Source: Styela clava (lineage: Eukaryota; Chordata; Ascidiacea; Stolidobranchia; Styelidae). Taken from it: a stretch of 64,000 nucleotides of DNA. The translations under genes and the position numbers were made by a program. Below, in pieces: positions 58,156 to 64,000 of this stretch; within the stretch, counting starts at the first letter, position 1, and every line of letters begins with the position of its first letter. The stretch is taken from NCBI RefSeq assembly GCF_964204865.1, contig NC_135250.1:22249395-22313394 (forward strand). The letters are read 5' to 3'. The notes beneath the pieces are model-generated. The model made no database searches and was not told the origin of the DNA. It saw nothing but the letters and a program-made list of their open reading frames with translations.

Positions 58156-58635
58156 GACTCTGGATATTCGTATGAACCAAATTGCGTGTGGTCACAAAAC
58201 CGCATGCTATTCTGGTGTCACAAAATGAAAGTTCCTGCTGCAAATATTGCAGATGTTGGTTATTGCTTTTGCATAATCCTGGCAAAGCGTACTATTATTA
58301 CAACATTAAATTTTCTGCAGCGTACGCTTCAATGTGTTGTCAAAAGATAAGAATGTATAGAAATAGATGTTTATATGTATTTAGGTTTCAAGCATGTGTG
58401 TATTCCCATAGCGTGCAGACTTTCCTAACCAATATACCAAGCATTGTGAATAAATAGCGTTTATCGAATTGTCACACTCTAAAACTTGCATAATTTACTC
58501 GAGTTGATTTATTTATGTCACTATATTAAGCTTGAAGAATAGTACGTTTTCTCTGTATATAAGTCGCCGTATTAGAGAATTGTTTCATACTTTCATCAAA
58601 CGTAGATGTGTTCGGTTGTATCAAGCAATATAGCC

Positions 58636-61600
58636 ATGTTCGCGCCTATCGTTATTCTCCTCATAAGCTAACTGGGCTGTGGACTGGGAGCTGCACCTAG
58701 AAGCACAAGAATCGGTAAGTCCTAACATTCATGTCTGTCGATTCTAAAGTAATACACCATGTGATTTATGTACCTACTTTTGAACTGCTGGTGCAGGTTA
58801 GTATATATACTCGTTTTCATAGTAAATTTTTAACCAAAATACTTGCCTTTGTGACTCACGCCTTACAACAGTCAGAGGCTGGTATCTCTGAGACACATGA
58901 TGCTATAAACCCTGGAAATTATTCAATATTCTTAAATATATAAAATCCGGGGCAGTAATTATTTGAATAATAGCAACAAGATGGCTCAACCAAATTGGGA
59001 TATTTGCTTCTGGTTACTCGTTATAGTCAGGTATGGTATTACACAACCAGTGCAATCGTTCAAACGCATGTAAGTGACATTAATACCCTGCATAAAATAG
59101 CTACATCAAAATATTTATATATATATTATCCTGTAGGTTCAAAATTTCTTTTATATTTAGTTACGTTAACTGCAGCCTCTGGAAGAATAACTAGTCCTGG
59201 ATATCCGAATGGATATGGTGACAATAGCGACGAAAGCTGGCGATTGAGGGTGGAAGGAGCAGAATCGTACACGATCACTTTCGAAGTTGTTGATTTGGAC
59301 AAGTCTGGTTGCTATGATTACCTGGTTTTGTACGACGACTCAAATTACCTTGCTCCGGGAGGTAATATGAACTAAACATGACCGTAAATGAACATTTTTG
59401 TTTGGACTACCAAAATTTTAGTTTTTAAACATAATTTTCAGAATATAATGAACGGCCTTCAAACTAAATACAGGGGGGCTTATTTCAACAACTCGTTTTA
59501 GTCTTCGCAATTGAAAACCATACCACGGCTTCGGGAGATTCACATGTTTCCCTTTTTAAACGAAAGCAACTGATAAGGCATTGATATGCTAGGAAACCTT
59601 AGATTGGTATTATTCTCAAATTAGTTAACGCAATATTACGTACAATGGGAAACATTGTTTTAATAGCGTAAGCCAGTCTAATCGTGCCGATTCGTTTTCC
59701 TGGGTAGAGCCTATAATTATGTACGTGTCTATATTCAAACGAAAATTTGCTTATATTTTTAATAAAATAACAAGAATCTCATGAATTAGACATTTTATAA
59801 TTTTTCTTCCAGTTACCATATGCGAAAAACCACCTACGCCATACATAACGGATTCTGGCAAAATGACTATTACGTTCAACACAGCCGGTAGTTGGACTGC
59901 TGGAGAAAGAGGAAACGGATTTTCACTTGTTTATCAGGCGAATGGCCCAGGTATAACGGAAATATTTGTTGAAAACTTACACACGCGACAGTTAAAATAT
60001 GCGTTTGTGTAATCGATTTTATTCTCAAATGGATTTTTATATAACCCGCCACTTTATCGCATACAATTTCTTCTTTCTTGAATATATATTTAAGAAATTT
60101 AAACAAAGTAGCTTCCTATACAGAATAGGTAGCCTAACATGAAATAGTACTGCAACTTTACATTATCACGCAATGCAGGTATTATTCCCGGGACAACAGC
60201 TGCACCAGGACCTTCAACAACAACAGGAAACATTATTGTCGTCACAACCGAAGGCTCGGCCTCAACTACTAAGGGCACAGAGACAACTGCTGGAGTGCAG
60301 ACAACATATCCACCCAGTGGAAATTTTCCACGTAAAAATTTTATGTGGTTGTTCATATTATTAACTATTATTTTTAAAATAACCAGTTCGTAAAATTTCG
60401 ACGAAGAATATGCAATCACCTTGTATTAATACAAAATTATTCATACTTTGACATTTTATCAGCTGGAACACAAGATGATAGCCAATGCGGTGTGCCGGCA
60501 TTTTCACCACAAATCACAGGCTTCGATTACGTGGCACAGGGGGCTGCAGTTTCCGAGTCGAGATCTGTTCCATCACCTCGAGTTGTCAACGGAGAAGAAG
60601 CAATTCCACATAGTTGGCCGTGGCAGGTAATCTTGAAATTTTAAATAACTAAGAGAATTGTGAAGCAGTAGCAATTGATGGAACATAATATTCCCTATTG
60701 TTAAACAGGCTTCACTGCAGGGATCGCAAGGATCGGCTTATTGTGGCGGTACGTTAGTTCAATCACAGTGGGTAGTAACGGCAGCTCATTGCGCAGCATT
60801 GGTTTTGTAAGTTAATATTTCATTTGAAAATAAAGTTATGCATCCATCTCACTTGTTTTGTCGACTCGTAATCAAATGGCATAACTGTTGCCATAACATT
60901 AATTCAGAAAAAAATTGCTTGTTTCATATAGCTGAATTAATAAAAAGCACAATATACGTGGTCCGAATCAGGCGAATTCAAGCGAGCGTTAAATTGTATC
61001 TTCATAACTATGAGGCCATGAGCAAATATACCATTTAGCATTTAGGAATTCCCATAAGCTAGAAAGTAATTTTTATATCAGGGAAATTTGTTTTACTCCG
61101 TTGACAGCATCGGAACTTACGCTAGCGATCAAGTGTTGCTGGGAGCACACGACAAAAGATCTGCAGAAGCATCTGCTCAACTCATTGACATTGTTGCAAA
61201 ATATGTTCATCCACAGTACGACAATCCTGATCGTAGCCATGACGTAGGTTGGTATTTGAAATATGTTGAATATATATATACGTAACAGCTATATGTAGTG
61301 CGTTAATTTCTAGTCACGCAATAGGTCAGTCAAGAAATGCAATTAACTTGTGACTGGATGCTTTATTTTTTCCACATTCTTAACATTTCGGGTTAGATTA
61401 CTTACTTTAAAAGCGTAACTCCAACATATAGGTCCAACGCGCTATTCGCAATGCAGGCCAGCGCACACATACTTATTAATAATTATCATTGTCTATAAAT
61501 CCAAGCGCATTATCATTCAGCTTTGGTAAAACTGAAGACACCTGCTGTATTGAATGAATACGTTTCTCTTGCTTGTGAAGCTCATGCAGGATGGTCGTTT

Positions 61601-62551
61601 CTTGCCGGTATGCAGTGTGTTGTTACTGGCTGGGGAGTTACGAAGGAAGGTAATATGGTAATATAATAATCAAATATAGAATAAAGTTTAGTGTGATTCT
61701 TATTTAAATTTGTGTCAAAAATGTTTTCATGTTATGCATTATGAATGTTTTCATAACTGTTGATTTTTTGGCATAACAAGAATTTTTGATTCGTTAGCAG
61801 ACGCCTAATTTGGGAAAGTTGTATTATATATATATATATATATATATATTGAAAAGCTTATTTCAATGATGTCTATACGTTAAGATGTATTCAAAAACTT
61901 TGATACAGACTAATTTGGGTATTTTCAGATTTGAATTTTTACGTTATTATCAAGACATTCTTTAAACATTAATCAAAGACTAAGGTGTCATTCCTCAAAG
62001 CCATATTTAATCAAATTTGGATATGAACATTCCAGGTGGAAATATTGGTACCGGCATTTTGCAACAAGCTCCATTACCACTCATGAGTGACACAGATTGT
62101 TACACCCTTTATCAGGAAGCGAATCTTGACACAACATCTGACATGCAATGCGCTGGAGGACAAGGAAAGGGGGCCTGTAATGTAAGTTACTTCATCCAGC
62201 GAAAGGCTAAATAAATAAGGTAGTTAGTGACTAATACTAACTAGGAAATTGAAGCTGACCGCGGACCATTCGTATTTGCTTCATTGTGTACATATATTAG
62301 TTGGCTGTATGTATGTATATTTTTGTCAGTATTTGTCAGTTCGTGAAAACATGTTTGTTTGAAATCTTCGTTTGTCTATATTCCAGGGTGACAGTGGCGG
62401 ACCACTGAATTGCTATGTAAACAACAGATGGTACCACATGGGCATCGTTAGCTTCGGTGAAGCAAACTGTGACACGGACATCGCTTCAGTTTTTGCCAAA
62501 GTGGCAGAGTTGCGAAGTTTCATCGACAGCACGATTGCGCAACATTCCTGA
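58636..62551 (+). CDS. Secreted CUB-linker-S1 serine protease, possible pseudogene
   Basis: Ten exons: 58636-58714, 59161-59361, 59813-59950, 60179-60331, 60463-60626, 60709-60801, 61082-61247, 61521-61649, 62036-62181, 62387-62551, 478 codons. Order: signal peptide, CUB domain ([38 protein letters not shown]), Thr-rich linker (about 50 residues, mucin-like), Cys-bearing propeptide, cleavage site SPR then [15 protein letters not shown], and the catalytic domain. The triad is intact: His in VVTAAHC, Asp in HDVALVKL, Ser in GDSGGPL. The base of the specificity pocket is Gly at trypsin position 189 (GACNGDSGG), so it is not trypsin-like and may be elastase-like. Oddities: codon 12 of the signal peptide is TAA (58669-58671), and exon 6 must use a poor GTTTTG donor, as the nearby GTAAGT breaks the frame. 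All other junctions are clean. Confidence 0.85.
61825..61849. repeat. AT dinucleotide microsatellite
   Basis: About twelve AT units lie in the intron before protease exon 9. Similar tracts lie at 14846-14867 and 20074-20096. Confidence 0.85.
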
Positions 62552-64000
62552 ATGAAGTGTAAATCCTAACGTAATGTCGATCTCAACAAAAATATGATCT
62601 ATTGCTGAAATATTTAGTGTTTTATTTCTTGGTTGGTTTGGCATAGAAAAGGTACTTGTTTCGAGTCATTGTATTGTACTTGTTTGTAATAACAAGACGG
62701 CAATACTCAAATAGAAGGGCACTAAGATCGGTATCAGTACGGCAACGCCAGAAAGTATCGAATTTGCCGAAAAGATCGGCTGGCAAGAAAACGACAGTTA
62801 AAAAATTTTCTTCACTTTAGGCGCAATCTCTAGGCAATTATACACTTGGTTATTATCGTTTTATGTTGTCTACTGCCTTCTTGTTGTCTCGTCTATAATC
62901 TCCTTTCCTGACTGGCAAGGTGTACTTCTACCATGGAGGAGGCGATCGAAAGTCAGTTTAATGCCAGAAGCCACGAAAAACAAAACAAATACCAACGTCG
63001 AAGACCCGCGAGTTGCAAAGAATTCTGCATCTGTTACAATAAAAGCAACAGCGTAGCGACATTTGTGTCCAATTGAATTCTGGAAGATTTGGGTGATAAA
63101 AGTGTATTAGAAATAAAATTAGAATTATTTGTTTGGGAAATTATATACCAATGTGAATAAATGTGGCCGGCATACAAAGAGACTGATTAGAGACAAGGTG
63201 TCACTATACAGTTGAGGTGGCCATTCTAGTGAAAACAGTCCTGGTCCAACGAGGATATTCATGCACGTTTATTATAGATTTTAACAATGGAAACAATCGC
63301 AATAAATACAAGATATATCGTTTCACATATTTTATTATCCAAGTAAAATGATTGAACATTAGAATGTGTCTCATTAAGAATAGCAGATGCATCGATAACA
63401 TTTGAACACTCAACATTACGAACTCTTTTGAAGGTTTAAGGAAAATCGTCGTTATGCGAGATGAACAAAAATTCAGCCATATGACGTTTTTATAATTTGG
63501 TTTCGCTAGTGAGGAACAATTGAAATATATTTGTAAGAAAAACACAAAATAAATGTGAAGAAATTGATAAGAAAATATGTTGTTTGACTTTTTTTGTGAA
63601 AATGCGTGAGTCATTGGTAGGTGTCGTTACGAGATTGTTATTGCCCACCACGATTCTTCGCGTCCGTAATCTTTAATTTTGTTTATCTTTATTTAGACTA
63701 AAACAGTGTTTCCCAACCCCGAGGCACGGATTAGATTACATGAATAAACGATTCCTTTGGTTGACTTATGTTCGCTGAATGATTTAACCGCAAATTGCCG
63801 AGGTGAAACTATTATCGTAGATAACTGCACGATCTGAGAATATTCAGAGACATGACGAATAATTCCCCAAAATTTTGTTATTCCTGATCAAAAATACTAC
63901 ATTGAAATAATCGGCGATCTACAGGAGTTCAATACTGAAAGTGGTCATGCGATACTGAATCAACAGCTAGGCTTCAAAAAGATTAGCAATTCAGGTAATT
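62552..64000. other. 3' flank of the protease gene and intergenic end of window
   Basis: No exon was recognised. The 136-codon open frame on the minus strand at 63204-63614 is Phe/Leu/Ile-rich from AT-rich DNA and has no motif that I know. An hAT-like terminus begins at 63704. Confidence 0.5.
63704..64000. mobile_element. hAT-like left terminus, element runs beyond the window
   Basis: The sequence cagtgtttcccaaccccgag has the start of the hAT elements at 7895 and 44659. The 8 bases before it are gactaaaa, with the central TA seen in other target duplications here. The right end would lie past 64000, so the length is unknown. Confidence 0.55.

Larger units (their letters stand above)
55485..58635. 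other. Intergenic stretch with repeats
   Basis: No exon was recognised. It contains a SINE-like fragment (56388-56480), a gagtcgg-type repeat (57185-57462) and an hAT element (57466-58155). Otherwise it is AT-rich sequence without a visible pattern. Confidence 0.55.

Noticed and set aside
63204-63614. 136-codon minus-strand open frame near the window end
   Set aside because: Its Phe/Ile/Leu-rich translation comes from AT-rich DNA; no signal or family feature supports a gene.

Overview
This is a eukaryotic, AT-rich window with spliced genes, short to medium introns and very dense transposon debris. The gene set (SPATA22, BAAT-type acyltransferase, MZB1, HPD, SLC45, LRRC49-like, CUB-serine protease) is that of a chordate. 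Compact genes, low GC and many small DNA transposons suggest an invertebrate chordate, most likely an ascidian tunicate. The species is an inference that I cannot confirm.

Layout: 396-6105 (+) holds the C-terminal nine exons of an LRRC49-like gene. 6106-9625 is an intergenic transposon nest, with one hAT element inside another. 9626-14365 (+) is a complete SPATA22 of 8 exons. 15620-18578 (-) is a complete BAAT-like enzyme of 5 exons, convergent with SPATA22. 18579-32373 has no host gene that I recognise. It contains a 4-kb fold-back repeat, two decayed Ty3/Gypsy copies head to head, and several small transposons.

32374-37597 (+) is an SLC45 sugar-transporter-type gene lacking only its first exon(s). 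39429-40826 (-) is an intronless MFS transporter. 42958-50290 (-) is a complete 11-exon 4-hydroxyphenylpyruvate dioxygenase (HPD) whose introns carry hAT elements and repeats. 53843-55484 (+) is a 3-exon MZB1/canopy-like ER protein. 58636-62551 (+) is a 10-exon CUB-linker-S1 serine protease with an in-frame stop in its signal peptide.

The genes are not functionally linked: meiosis (SPATA22), tyrosine breakdown (HPD), peroxisomal or acyl conjugation (BAAT), ER folding (MZB1), transport and extracellular proteolysis sit side by side. The strongest non-genic signal is the number of short non-autonomous hAT elements with exact terminal repeats and 8-bp target duplications, most with a central TA. 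Dispersed families with internal tandem structure also recur. All exon boundaries were read by eye from GT/AG sites, reading frame and remembered family similarity; no search was run.
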